From assembly GCA_012184525.1 (NCBI GenBank), contig WOFQ01000054.1, forward strand, positions 186,001-250,000: 64,000 nt of DNA, in the 5' to 3' direction. Made by a program: the position numbers and the translations under genes. Position 1 is the first letter of the stretch. Every line of letters starts with the position of its first letter. This document shows, piece after piece, positions 1-12,180 of this stretch. The notes under the pieces are model-generated. The model saw only the letters and a program-made list of their open reading frames with translations. It was not told the DNA's origin and did no database searches. The stretch comes from Xenoacremonium recifei (lineage: Eukaryota; Ascomycota; Sordariomycetes; Hypocreales; Nectriaceae).

Positions 1-363
1 GCTACTTTCACTTCGTTTCTTATGTTACAAATTGGGGGATGATACCTGGCGCCTGAGTTAAGTTTCCTTTGTATGTTAGACAGGGCGCAATGATACCTCT
101 GGAATTTACCAATGCAGATTGAGATCTAATCAATTGAGTTGATAATCCTCATCCGGGAAAGATAAGTGTATGTGAAGTCACAAATTACGATTTACCAAGA
201 AGTAAAGTTAGTCAAATAAGTACGAAGCCAGCTAGCTGGTGCGGTTTACAAGAGTCGCAATAAATGCATACCCCGCAAGCCGCACCATCATTCACGCCCT
301 TCACAGGAACTCCATCTCGAATCGCCCAGCTCTCACAGAAGCACAACTCACAGCTCTCCCACA
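1..363. other. intergenic, upstream of ATL gene
   Basis: No coding region is recognisable here. It is the 5' flank of the alkyltransferase-like gene that starts at 364. No clear TATA box is visible. Confidence 0.5.
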
Positions 364-881
364 ATGCCCCGATCGGATGAAGCAGAGGCCTTCTTCTATG
401 CCGTATACTCAGCAGTGCAGGAAATACCTTACGGCAAGGTCACCACTTACGGTCATATAGCGATGCTCGTCGGGACCCGTGAGACCTCCAACTCCAGCGC
501 TGGAAATTACCTGGCTAATGATCCAGGGCAGCTCAACGTCCACGACAAGTGGGAGTGTGCTTGAAACACCTATCGGATGACCCTTCTCAACACTTCAACA
601 ACGAGAATGTACCTTGGCAGCGAGTTATCAACGCCAAAGGGCTCATCTCGCCCAGGTCTGTCTGTCCCGTCGTTAGCCATTTGTCACCGGCCCCTAATAA
701 ATTGCCCAGATCACAACCATCAGGAGCTCAAAATCAAGCTGCCGTCCTTCGAGAAGAGGGCGTCGAGGTGGAAAGAAACGCCATGGGAGAACACTCAGTA
801 GACTTCGCCGTTTACGGCTGGTTCCCTGAATACCTTCCATCTGAAGCCGAAGAGTCACAACCAGAGCCCGTAGCAGAGTGA
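364..881 (+). CDS. atl1: alkyltransferase-like protein (Atl1 type)
   Basis: Exons 364-478, 532-655 and 710-881 give 136 residues; both introns have GT-AG ends and CTAAT branch sites. The protein is a single winged-helix DNA-binding domain of the O6-alkylguanine-DNA alkyltransferase family. It keeps the EIPYGKVTTYG start and the RPRQVG segment carrying the base-flipping Arg. At the active-site motif, where alkyltransferases have PCHR, it reads PWQR, so the acceptor Cys is Trp (residue 67). This is the hallmark of ATL proteins such as S. pombe Atl1, which bind O6-alkylguanine without repairing it and hand the lesion to nucleotide excision repair in the nucleus. The length fits a stand-alone ATL. 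The acidic tail after FPEYLPSEAEE is longer than in yeast. The ATG at 364 precedes the conserved domain by about ten residues and no earlier in-frame ATG is needed. Confidence 0.9.
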
Positions 882-1404
882 AAGACCAAGTCTTGAATAA
901 TACTATTTACCACTGCCTAACAGAAGCGACAGACAGCTTTTCCTAATGTAACAGAATTCCCCAAATCGGGTCAATCGTAAGATCATCCTTCATCTCTTCA
1001 GAAAATTAACTTGCCACCCCAAAATCTTTCTCCCCCAACAAGAAAAAAAAACTGCCATAAAAAAGTACAGGTCTCGAGAAGTCGAAAAACGCAAGACTGC
1101 AAAAGGGAATAGATATCTCATCGTGCATCGAGCTGCTTGTTTAAGTGGTATTCTTCGCGAAGCAGAAACCCCTTCCAAACTCCTGGCCAGTGCTGGGAAA
1201 AACAAGGCTCGCAATCTTGGGGGTTGGGAATGTCCTGTCGGACAGAAAAATCAACGGGTAGTGAGTGAGTGTGAGAAAACAAAAGAGAAAAAAAGACGCG
1301 ACACGTAATAAGACATGGAAACGTAAAAAGGCACGCCGTCAGTCCCAGCCCGAATGTGTCCCGGGCCTACACCGCATCATCTCCCAAAGGCAGCCCAGCC
1401 CCGT
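882..1404. other. intergenic between convergent genes
   Basis: This stretch holds the 3' regions of the ATL gene (+) and the kinesin gene (-). It has A-rich runs around 1040-1070 and 1270-1300. No gene is seen. Confidence 0.5.
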
Positions 1405-4400
1405 CTAGAAGCAGTTCAGGCTCCCCTTCTTCTTCTTGCCCTTGTTAATAGCGTTCATGCGCTCTTCAAGCTGTCGTCGCGCCGCTTCGGCGGCCTGTCG
1501 CTTCTTGCGCTCCTCCTCAACGGCCTGCAAGCTCCAACGGTTGTCGTGTACGGGCTCGGGAGGTGGTCGCTCCTTGAGCTCCTTGAGCTCGCGCTCGACC
1601 TCCTGAGCACGCTTCCGCCAGGAGTCGCAGTCGGCCTTGACCTTGTTGGATTGCTTCTCCAAGTCGGTGAGTGCCTCCTCGAGGGTCTGAGTGAGCTGTC
1701 GCTCGGCGTAGAGGTGCTTTTCGATGGTTCGGATGCGGGCCTCTTGGTCTTCCGTGATTTGTGAGATATTAAGGTTGTCCTTGCTCATCGGACGAGTGGC
1801 CGATGTCGGTGAGGATGGCATGCCAGCGACAGGAGAACTGGCGCCGTTGGGCAGCGGAGGCAGCGGGATGGCCGGTGGTGGTGAGGGAAGGGAAGCGTGA
1901 GATGCGCTCTTGCGGATAGTTGAGTTGGAATTGGATCGGTGAACATCCAGGTTGGGAGAAACCTCGTCAAACCGAGCCTGTTCTGTGTTAGTATCTTGAG
2001 TAAAATAGACGATTGAAGTGCAACTAACCTGAAGAGCAGCATACTCGTCTCGAACAGCCTCAAGCTCGGCTTGAATCCGGGCTCGGGCGTTGTTCGCTTC
2101 ATCGAGTTGGGCATTGCGCTCCGTCTGCATCGTGCTGATACGGTTGTTGGTGAGTTGAGCCTCATCAAAGTTGTTCTGCAGCTGCTCCTCCAGCTCCTCA
2201 ACCAAACGGCTGTTCTTCTTGGCCTTGCTGTCAAGCTCAGACATCCTGTTCTTGACGGCAGAGAGCTGCTCAGGAATCGAGTTGGGTGCCGCCTCTCCGG
2301 CTTCGGCGATCATCTCAGCCAACGAGCCCTTGGCGACCTCCAGATCGCGCATAATGGTCTCGTTGATAGACGTCAGGTCGTTGACATGAGTCTCCAGTTC
2401 GCCAGACTTCTTCTTCTCCTCAGCAAGAGCCTTCTGGTCGGCAACAAGAGAGTCGATGCGCTCCGTGAGTTTCTCGATGCTGACCTCGAGGCCAAGAGCC
2501 TCTGCGACCTGGGTAGCGACCTTCATGAGATCTTCCCTAGCCTCATTAAGCTCTGCCTCGAGCTTCTGCATGCCCTCTGTGTGCTCAGACAAAAGGACCT
2601 CAACTTGTTCCTCGTAGCCCTTCTGCTCATGAGCCTTCAGATCGGCAAGCTCCTTGGCGTGAGTAGACTGAAGAAGCTCCATTCCTTCTTGGTGAGACTT
2701 GGCTGCTTGCTCGTGCGCAGCAATCTGCTCCTCAAGCTTGGCAATGAGATCCTTGTGTTGAGAGACCTCCTCGCTGGATGCTCCGTGTGCCTTTGTCACT
2801 TCCTCGAGTTCAGTCTTAGTCGACTTGTGGGCTTCTTCTAGCTCAGCAACCTTTGTCGCGTTACTGTTAATAATGGCCTTGTACTCATCGATCTCGCTGC
2901 GGAGGAAGCTGACGAGATTCTCGTGCTTCTGTTCATTCGCCTTCATCGTCTCATCGCGGTCCTGGTTAGCCTGAGCTTGTGACTCGAGCAGTCGGGTATT
3001 AACGGTGACGATTTGCGCTTCGAGGTCCTCAATGGTCGACCGCATTTGCCTCTCGGTCGTCTCCATGGCATCTAGAGTGGTCTGGTGCTTCTTCTCCCAC
3101 TCTGCCAACTCGCCCTGAAGCTTCGACACATGCTCCTCATGCGCCTTGTCGGCAACGTCGCCTTGCTCCGTCTTCGTGCTCGATGCCTCCTCAAGGGACT
3201 TGCGCAACAACTCAAGCTCGGTTGTAAGCTCCTCTTCCCTGGCGCTGTGAGCCTCCCTCATTTGTACGAGCTGCTTCTCGTTCTGCTCCAGTTGATCTCG
3301 AAGGGTTGCGACCATCGACATGTCCATGGGGCTCGACTTCAAGCTGGAACGCTCACGGGTGAGTCCGGAGATGATAGTCATCTTAGTTTCCATCTCCTTC
3401 TTCGCGGAGGCGACATCTGCCTCGAGCTCCTGGATGCGCTCACTCCGCGAATGGAGTTCGTGCATGGCGGCATTGAGGTTGAGCTCGAAGCTTTGCATCA
3501 CTTCGGGCTTATTCTCGAAACTCTCGGCGGCAATGTTTCGGAGCGAGGCGAAAGATCGGTGGGCGCGGTCGATGATCATGACGTTCTGGCTTGACTTGCG
3601 ACGGATCACAGGAGTGGAAGTTCGAGGAGAGGTAGCCTCCACAGCTCTGGCCTTGGAAACCTCGGTCTTGAGCTCCTCGACAATATCGAGAGTCTCGCTG
3701 TGCTTCAACTCCAATTGCGCGTACTTGTCCGCGAGCTCCTTCTCGGCCTCTTCACGTTCCTGGGCGAGGGCCTTCAGCTTCTCCAACTCAAGTGCAAGTT
3801 CCTCGCTCTGGACGCTGGTCACATCCTCTGATGAAGTCTCCGGCTTGGCGGTAGCCGTCTCATCCTCTGAAGTAACATCCAGGTTGGACGAGTCCGCGGT
3901 AGCAGGCGAGTCCATAGCTGAGGACAACTCCGAGGAAAGCGACCGCGAAAATGAGGAGCGAGGGCCATCCTTTAGATCGCTCGACCTCGCGTCTGACAAA
4001 AAAGACTCGGGACGTGTCTGTGTGGGCGAGGTGACAGACATCATCGAGTCACGGGCACGGCTGGGGTGGCGTGCCTCATCCACGGCATCCTGGAGCTCAG
4101 CGAGCGTGCGCAGGGCCTCTTCATACTTGGAATGGAGATTGTCGTACTCGTTGAGGGTCGATTCGTGTTCCACCCTCAGGTCGATAAGCTCCTGTGTGAC
4201 ATTCTCCAACTTGTCGGCCACAAACTTGGACTGGGCTGGGCTTTGGGGAGCGAAGTCAGCCTGCTCGGGCTTGTCGAGGTGGTTCTCGGAAACAGGGGCG
4301 TCCTCGTTCTCTTCCTCAACAGTAGCGATCTTGGACTCGGCTCCCTCCTGCTCCTCATGCTCCTCAGGAATAGGGTCCTCCATCTGACTGTGACGGCTGA

Positions 4401-6770
4401 CGTGGGACTGGCTCCTCGAGTGGTCTGCCTTTCCACGACGCTGTGCAACGCCATTAACCGGCTCTGCAGGCTCGGTGTCTGTGCCCGTTTTTGATCCTGC
4501 CTCTGCCGGCTTTCCATCTTGGATCTGGTCGAGTTCGTAGAGGAGCGAGTCCAGTTTGCCTAGACTTCGCTGTCGCTCGACAACCTGCTCCAAACGGTCG
4601 ATTTCTCGCTGCATGAGCTCGGCATCTTGGTCAGCCTCGGCGAGACGTTCTTCCAGTGTCGATATATAGTCTTCACAGGAAGCCTCGTTCTCCCGGACTC
4701 GGGCAATCTCCTTGCGCAACTCCATGATTATTGTTGCGTTCTTCTCCTCACCACTCGTGTGTCCGTCCAGCTTGGCCTCCAGGTCATGAAGGTAGTTTTC
4801 GGTGCTGGCTTCTCGGTCCATGAGCTTCTGTAACCGAGACTGGAGCTGGGTGTTGATCGTTTCGACGTAGGCGCACTTAGTTTCCTTCTCGAGAAGATTA
4901 GTCTCGGTGTTGGACAGAGTACTGCGGGTGCTGGAGAGAGACTGCTCGAGGGACTGTATCGTCTTTTCATACTCGAGGACGACCTGTTCGACGGCCTGGG
5001 CGAACGAGTTCGATCGGTTCAACCGGTCGGTGGCACTGTCACCCAGTCCTTCAAGCTGCTGGTTCTCGTCAGACTCGTGTTCCCTGGCCTTGGCCATCTC
5101 TGCAATCAGCCGAGCATGCCGTTGGCTGAGAGTCGTGTAGTTCTCCTGGATGTCCAACAACTGGTTCTGCAACTCCACCTCGCGCTCGTTCTGTCGCTCA
5201 GATCGCTCGCTGGAGACCGGGGCGGCGCGTCTCGGGCTGCGGCTCCCGTGCTCTGCGCTGCGGATCTGCTCTCGGAGGAAGGCCACCTCGGCCTTGAGGC
5301 GGTCGATAAGGGCCTGCTTGTCCCCCTCTTCAACCTGCTGGATCCGGGGTTTCGACTGGATGGCGCGGGCGCGTTGAGCATACTGTACTGTGTTGAGCGT
5401 TTCACTGAGGTGGAACTCGGCCGGCGTGACACAGGCTATCATGTATGTGATGGCATTACCGCCCAGAGAGTCTTGTAGAAGACGAGTCAACCTGGAGTCG
5501 CGGTACGACACGTGCGAGCCCGGCTGGCGTGAGGAGAGCTGGCTAATAACCTTGCCCAGCGCCGCCAGACCAGCGTTGATGGAGATACCCTCCTTGGCGC
5601 GTTCGCCCTGCGCTCCGGTATTCTTCAGTCTCTCGCTACCCGCCAAATCGACAAAGTGAAGCTTGCTGTCCGTCGTGATGGAGATTTCTTGGCCGCTCAT
5701 GGCTTCGATAGGTACGGAAAACCGCTTCTCGTGTCCTGGCGTCTTGTTCTTACGCTGGACCAGGTTCAGGGAGAAGACGGCATGCGAACGCGACGACTTG
5801 GCGTTGATGGCGGTGGAATCGGTCTGTCGGATGCTCGAACCAAAGTTGAGCGCGTTCATGAGGTCCTCCACCGAATTGATCTCAACTTGTCGCAGGCCAG
5901 TGAGGATGATGTTTCCCTTGACGTCCTCTCGAATCGCCACGGTGCTGCGTTCCTGCGTCGGGGTTGACTCGGAGACGAGCAAGTCGCGCAGCTGCTCGTT
6001 GTAAATCTCGACGTAAGTCGCCTTGAGAGACCAATTCCGATCGCCGAGTGCATTTTGCTGACCGTATCCTCGGGGAGTCCGTAGGTGCGACATTGAATTC
6101 CGATTCGACTTGCTGGGAGTACTGGAACCTGTCGGCGCGTCCAGCTTCTCAAAGAGTGCTGCAGCAGCTCGAGGAATAACACCTAAAAAGTCAGCACATT
6201 TTGTCCCGGCATGTCGGAAGTCAACCTTACCCATCAATTCGGGGTCGTGCTGCTCGCTCGGCCCGGATGTGCCCATAGTGTACGACTTGCCTGCGCCAGA
6301 CTGGCCATAGGCAAGCAGAGACACATTGTAGCCCTGGACGAAGGCATTGACGCTGTCGGAGAGATATTCCCAAATACCATCCTGCATCACATCCGAGCTA
6401 AAGACGCGATCGAAGACGAAGAGCTTGCGGCCTTGTGGCGAGTCGATGGCGAGGCTGGTGTTGGAGGTCGTCTGCACCATAGACCGCTGGAATCGCTGTG
6501 GAATCAGGTCGTAGCCCGGGTCGGTGGCCTTGAGAGGCGGTCGAACACGAACGGCTGCAGGAAGGTCAGCGCATAATTCTCCGAGTCGCAGGTTTCGCAC
6601 GTCAACCTACCAACTTTGACAGCAGTGCGACTGTCTTCATCCGAGGCTCTGCTGCCTCCTTGCTTGCTGCTCATGCTGAGGCGGCTGTTGCTCCTCGGCG
6701 CGGCCCTGGCGATGGCGCTCAGAGGCCGCTGGATGGCCTGGCCCGGCGAAGCTGGCGGCGAGCTTGCCAT
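1405..6770 (-). CDS. kinesin-like motor protein with long coiled coil
   Basis: Exons (minus strand) 6770-6611, 6554-6231, 6182-2029 and 1977-1405 give 1736 residues. After a Ser/Ala-rich head of about 53 residues, the motor starts with AVRVRPP. It contains the P-loop GQSGAGKS (about 137-144), switch I SSRSHAVF and switch II DLAGSE, so it should be an active microtubule ATPase. About 1200 residues of heptad-rich coiled coil follow, then a Pro-rich linker (PPPAIPLPPLP) and a basic end (KGKKKKG). This layout fits a kinesin-4/chromokinesin-like or other long fungal kinesin; I am sure of the motor, less so of the subfamily. Two introns (6183-6230 and 1978-2028) are multiples of three without stops, so a naive reading retains them. 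The first intron (6555-6610) is fixed by VKV/AVRVRPP. Confidence 0.9.
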
Positions 6771-8965
6771 GATGCCGGCAGATAGGGGGTTTCCGAGGCG
6801 AGGCGCGCGATGCTATGCGGGCGCAACGGTGGAAGAGTCGAGGCAGCACGATGGCGATGTTGCTTGTCCAAGTTCGCCCCGCGGAAAGGGAGGAGGGACT
6901 TGTTCACGGCGTCATAGGGCTGCCGCCGCGCTCTTACAAATGTCCCAGAAGTGTCTCGCAACAAGCGGGTATCCTCTTCGCGAGCTGGAGCTGGAGCACA
7001 GGTGCGAGGACGGGATAGTGTTTATCAAGACCGGGGTCGGAGGGAATGTAATTAAACACGCGTCCGAGCAGCCAGGGCGGTCGATTGGGGGCTGGACCTG
7101 TCGGGGGCGTCGCTACGCAGGGATGGCGATGCGATGGCGATGGCTGCAGCGACAACCAGGCTGATCGCGAGGAGATGATGCTCTCTTTTTCACAGATGGA
7201 AAACGCGTGGTGTTGGCAGAAGGGACGCGACGCAAGATAGAAGTTTTTCGAATATCAGGGGGAGGAAAAGTAGGAGGCGGCTGGGAGAGAGGAGACGCTG
7301 CCGCTCGACCCCTGGCCTGGGCGGTTTAGGGGGGATTGGCGCTGGACGAGGTGGGAATGGAAGCCTTCAGGGACCTCCAGCCTGGCTCCGGGGGAAGGCA
7401 GAATAGAATTTAGCGGCAAGGGCCCTTCCTTCCCTTCCTCTCGCGGCCGTGGGCTCCGGGAACCCTAGCGCCGAATCCCGCTGGAGGGTGGAGTGGAGCC
7501 TGACAAATTAACTGCTCGAGTCTACCCGCCTATGTTTGTGTGTCTACTTGTTGCTGCCCTTTTTGTCAGGCCCCAATCTCCAACCACAGCCCTGGGCTTC
7601 ACACCCACCTCAACTCCGTCAAGTGCCAGGCCCCGACAATTTCTCTCAATTCAGGGGCTCGCTGGTGTTAGCGGCGCCGCCGTGCTGCCAGGAACGCAAA
7701 ACTTTGTTGCCCACGGTCGCGACCCTGGGGAACCGTTGGACCGTTACGAGACGCCATCGTGGGAGCCGTCGTCGAAGCGCTGGAGACGCCCGTTCGTCGG
7801 TGCCCTGACTCTCGCCGCACAATGCCCTGGCTCCCCTGCTAACGAGGCGATAGGAGAAAGGGGGTTCACGCCTCGCTGCGGTGCCCTCTCATTCCGGGCC
7901 ATCCATCATCCCATCCGACGATACGGGCGGAGAGCGAGGTCTAACCGCTGGCCGGGGGCCGTCCTGAGTGGGCGAACGAGCGATCGGTGCGCCGGCGACG
8001 AATGAGGGCTGTCCGGGGCTTGCTTTTTGCTCTCCAGCTCGCTCGTTTAAGACAACCTACGATTCTGCTGTCACCGCCATCCCGCTGATGGCCTACGATG
8101 TGCGCAATGTCTCATCGGGGATCAGGACGGCGCTGCGCTCTACGGCTCTCATCTGACTCCCAGACGCTCGAGGCAAGAGATCTGCCACAGTCCATCACAT
8201 TCTCGACGCATGGCACCATGTGCTTGACATTCGTTACAAGCGACTGGCCAACTGCAAACCCGGAATTCCCCTCCCCGGCCAGCCCCCTGTCCGCCTGGGA
8301 CGCCAGGAATGCACCCTCTTAATCCCAAGCACCAACGCGCGGGGCGGCTTCACATCCTTCTCACATCACCGCCGCGGCCACGTTTCAGGTAGCGTCCCCA
8401 CCGTCGCTCGCTCGCTCGACCTCTGCCCATCTCGTCTCGTCTCGTTCGGATCATCTGGAATCCCGGCTATGCATCGCAAGCCTTGTCTGCAAGCCATGTC
8501 TGGAGTTAGTTGGGCGTGGTGTGTTTGCTGCTGGGCAAGCGCGCCATCGTCGACGCCTTCAATCCTTGGATGCGCCGCTACTCCGTACATTGAGCTCGAA
8601 TCCTAGCTGGGCAGGTCTGTGGCAACGGGCCGGCGCCATTGAGAGGCCAACAAGGTGGGCGGTTCGCGCGGCGCTCTCCAATGGCGCTTCAGCTTATCCC
8701 ACCATGTCCCGGTCTTGGCCAACCTGCCAGATCTCTTGGTACTCCGTGTTGGACGTTCTCATTCGTAGCCTCGCCCTGCCTTGTGGGAATATTGCCGACG
8801 CTCAGACCCGTTCATGCACAAAGCTTCATTTCAGCCGCAACAGCAGCTGGAATTCAATTCATGTCACATCAAATTCATCAGAGGCATCGGAGTTGTAATT
8901 GGTTCGTTCACATCGTTATTGCATTGACTACTCTAACTTTTTGCTATTTGTCGAGAAGCAAGCGC
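6771..8965. other. long intergenic region upstream of kinesin
   Basis: About 2.2 kb without a recognisable gene, lying 5' of the kinesin and 3' of the cipC-like gene. Several GC-rich open frames occur (for example 7493-8005), but none shows a family motif or splice pattern. Short CTCG-rich simple repeats lie near 8400-8450. Confidence 0.5.
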
Positions 8966-9504
8966 TTAGTAGTCCATGGCGGGGTGACGGCCTCGGGCCT
9001 CGCTGGGAGAGACGTCAGCACATGCATTGTCACTTCAGTACATCAAAGAGTCACTTACGGGTCGTACTGGTCCATGTCACGGTACTGCTCGTCGTAGAGG
9101 TGCTCGGCCTGCTTCTTGGCGTGGTGCTTGGCCTTCTCCTTGTCGAGATAGTCGAGGCCCTTGGTCTCGGCCAGCTTATCGACCTCAGCGGCAGCGAAGC
9201 CGGCGAGGAGCTCCTTGGCGAAGCCGTGGTTGACGGCCTTGCCCTCGGAGCGCTGGTGGTCCTCAAACTTCTTCATGGCCGCAAAGGCAGCGCCGCCAGC
9301 GATGATCTCGTGGCTGAGGTGGCCCTCGTGCTCACCGTAGGCCTGGTCGTGGGAGTCCTTGGCTTCGTCTGGGAGGGCTATCAGCAAGGAGTGTCTCGTG
9401 GAAGCTTGTCCAAGCTTGACAGAGCTCATTGAGGCTATCGGAGCATTGAGGGCCATTGGGGCTGTCCAGTTGTCGAGAAGGGGCAACTCACCGAATCCGA
9501 ACAT
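8966..9504 (-). CDS. cipC: CipC-like stress/antibiotic-response protein (DUF3759)
   Basis: Exons (minus) 9504-9492, 9368-9059 and 9002-8966 give 119 residues. The core reads SHEIIAGGAAFAAMKKFEDH, then AKELLAGFAAAEVDKL, the pattern of the CipC/DUF3759 family. That family is small, soluble and induced by concanamycin, stress and infection-like conditions in aspergilli; its biochemical function is unknown. The first exon codes only four residues plus one base (MFGF). A second acceptor at 9379 would add three residues. The last exon of 37 bases follows a perfect GTAAGT donor that overlaps a TAA in the read-through frame; ignoring it would shorten the protein by 12 residues. A TATA-like box and a stress-response-element-like AGGGG lie about 100 bases upstream. 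Confidence 0.85.
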
Positions 9505-9601
9505 TGTGATGGTGTTTGAGTGGTTGTTCTTGAAGAATTGAGTGTGTGTGAAGAGAGATGGTGTGATGAACGAAGCTTCTTCTTTGACGGCAAGCCATGG
9601 A

Positions 9602-9614
9602 CTATATACCCCCT
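9602..9614 (-). promoter_or_regulatory. TATA-like box with adjacent AGGGG motif, cipC-like promoter
   Basis: On the minus strand GGTATATAG (9610-9602) lies about 100 bases before the ATG at 9504. It is directly preceded by AGGGGG (9614-9609), which matches the stress-response-element core AGGGG. Position and sequence are seen; use is inferred. Confidence 0.45.
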
Positions 9615-12180
9615 CACTCAACCCCGCTCGAGAGCTTCTACACGTGGGACGGCCTCCCAGTCAGCAATTCACTGGCTGCCTGCACAGCTCGGGCAAGCTT
9701 GGTGCCAGCTCATCATAGCTCCCTCCTGCTTGCTCCGTCTCCATGGGCTGGCTCCATGGGCTCCATGGGATGGATGGCATGGTATGGCATGGCAAGCTGA
9801 AACCCCCTCCTTCACGCACGGCGTCATGCATGCGGCCAGCAGCCAACCAAGCACGCACTTGGCTATCTAGACTGACGTATCTCAGATCATAGCGCAGTGC
9901 TATTTCGAATCCCCCTCCTTTTGCCCCTCCGGAGCTTCAGCGAGCAAGTGAGCAGGCACAGCCAGACGGCTATAATTGGGTACGGCCTCCACGAGAACCC
10001 TGAAAGCTTGTTTGGCAGCGTTTGCCTCTCAGCGAGCCGTGGCAAGCTGAGCTGAGCAGCGGCGCAAAGCATCATCAAGCCCCGCAAATCCAGAGGCTCC
10101 GAATTGGTAGACCCGGGAAAGTCGGCACGGCCCCGGCACCTCCGTCCGGTTTGTGAGCTGCTAGTGCATGAAGAATTACGCGGCGTTGATGCCGCAGTTC
10201 CGGGGTGTTTGCTTGGAAGTTGTGCCTGTGAAGCTGAGGTGAGGGGACGAGGCAGGAATGGGACACAGAGGGGCGGTTTCATGATCGTCGGCGATTGCCT
10301 CACAAGGTTGCCTCACAGCGTCGCCTCAATGCCAGTCCATGCCTCAGTTCCAAGGTACGTGGAATACGCAGAGCCTCTGTGTCCGCTGCTATTCTCGTCC
10401 AGATTCCAGAACCCCTCGCACGATGACGATGATGATCCATGATGTCAGGGGCCGTGATGTCAGATCGGTTGGTTACCCCTCATCATGCTGTCCCTCAGAC
10501 CCAAACTATTGAACATGGTTGCATGGAGCTTCGAAGTGACAGCACCTCACCGCCCACCCAACCGTTACTTGCTAGTCCTGCATGTGGCCTGATGAAGCTT
10601 CAAGGTCCCTTCGGGGTTGCCGCTAGAGGGGTCCAGAAGTTGTTTGTTTGTGCTCGACAGGTCTCATGGCCTGGGAACCTCTGTAGATGCAGTACGATGC
10701 CCGCGTCTGGCGGCCACGGGAATAACACATTCCGATGGTCAGTCATGGCGGGATGGATTGGTTCAGCCAACTCCACCCTCAATGGTGCGGGACTCGCAAC
10801 AACACGTCAGATCCTATTCAATTGCTGAAGAGCTGTCGACGCAACAAGCTCACGAACCCAATCGCAGCATGTCGTTCCCTGGAATTAGAATCCAAGATAG
10901 AGATTAAGCTTAGTTCAATTAAGAAAGTAGTATGGCAGTTGCGCGATAGGGGTTCAATTCAGCCGGACAGGGAGCTGACGTGTGGGAGAGCGAGCTTGCC
11001 ATGTCATCTGCACACCGACACGGATAGAAGATGCCGACCTGGAGCTTCAACACCAATCGTTTTCAGATTCCGTGGGGTTTCAAGAGGGGAAACCAGCGAC
11101 AGCCATTTGATCTCTGGTTATAGCGCGAGACTAGATTCTGTAGTTTGGACGAAGAACGGTGAACATCCGCCACGCTGAAATACCACCTCGGGATACCCTA
11201 TACTAAAAACTTGGATTTCGATGTTACGCTTCAGGTTGCGAGTAGTTTCATCGAAGTAAAGCCGGAAGCTCTACAGGATTCTGTAAAGGATACGGTGAAT
11301 ATCAGCAACACTTAATTGCCACATCCAAGTTACCCTACATCAAAACCAGGATTTTATCGTCACGCTTCAGGTTTCGGCGACTACTACTCTGTAAACGACG
11401 TCGCATCCGAGCACGCAAACAGGAAACCCCCCTGCATTCATCCTTCTGGAAATGCCAATTTCGGAACCGGCTTTAGGACCCAATCGCAACGCTATCCCCA
11501 GTGTTTCGTTTCGAGCGCTTACATACTGTTGCAAGGCCTTGTTTCAGGCGAGTTGACGGAAGAACTCACAGGATGTGACAGGGTAGATGTGACATATCTT
11601 CGCGAGTACCCTCCAAACGTGAGGCACAGCACTGTCAAAGCGCTTGCAGTCGTCATACATAAGCGCTGAGCATTGTTATTCACAGTTGCGATTGGTGCTT
11701 GCTTGTATTATTTTTGTGTCCGTGCTTGTACTTGCTTGTACCTGCGCATGGCCGTTCCTTCGCCCGCGACAAGAACACACACTAATGCTGTGATGGGCTC
11801 AAATTAGCATGCCGCAAATGCTCGAGGCGACGGCGGCATGAAGCCGGAGCGCCCGACTCCCCGGTCAAACGCGCTCTCGGAAGCCGAAATCTCGTGACGA
11901 TCCAACCATCTCAGAATCTTCATCGGAAATTGCAGCCTTGAAAGAAGTTGAGATCAGCGTCAGCCGGCAGTTGCAGTGGAGTTGAGAAGCCGACGGGATT
12001 TGATTCACAGTGGATTAAGCTGTTCTCTCAGGATGAAGGCAATCACGTGACTTTGGCGTTCTTTCCGCGTTAGTGGAGAGCGAGTCGCGTCAACGCGTGC
12101 ACAGAGTCAGAGGCGTGGCGTCTTGGAAGCCATCTACACCAGATTCGAAGCCTCCATCTGATTGGAGACCATGTGATGCC
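9615..12180. other. long intergenic region between divergent cipC and EME1
   Basis: About 2.6 kb without a recognisable gene, forming the upstream regions of cipC (-) and EME1 (+). It has short runs of CCATGG/CATGG repetition near 9740-9790 and a degenerate direct repeat at 11134-11384. Open frames here lack family motifs. Confidence 0.5.
11134..11384. repeat. degenerate direct repeat, two copies of about 110 bp
   Basis: Copy A (about 11134-11246) and copy B (about 11277-11384) share the order of the blocks GATTCTGTA, GGTGAA-ATC, TACCCTA and ACGCTTCAGGTT, with roughly 65-70 % identity by eye. A weaker third start may follow near 11388. No coding function is seen. Confidence 0.55.

Noticed and set aside
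1405..1420. Kinesin C-terminus LNCF as a possible prenylation signal
   Set aside because: A CaaX box needs Cys at the fourth place from the end; here it is second from the end.
1354..5478. Several open frames on the + strand opposite the kinesin
   Set aside because: They are antisense to coiled-coil codons and consist of Leu- or Ser-rich text without domains.
7493..8005. 170-residue open frame in the kinesin upstream region
   Set aside because: The start is not an ATG in a good context, composition is Pro/Arg/Ser-rich as expected from GC-rich noise, and no family or splice pattern is visible.
9369..9491. Reading the cipC-like gene as a longer unspliced protein
   Set aside because: The 123-base insert has donor, branch and acceptor signals and interrupts the family start; the long frame also has no ATG at its beginning that matches the family.
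11316..11669. 117-residue open frame inside the duplicated region before EME1
   Set aside because: It overlaps the degenerate repeat, has no motif and no counterpart in the other copy.
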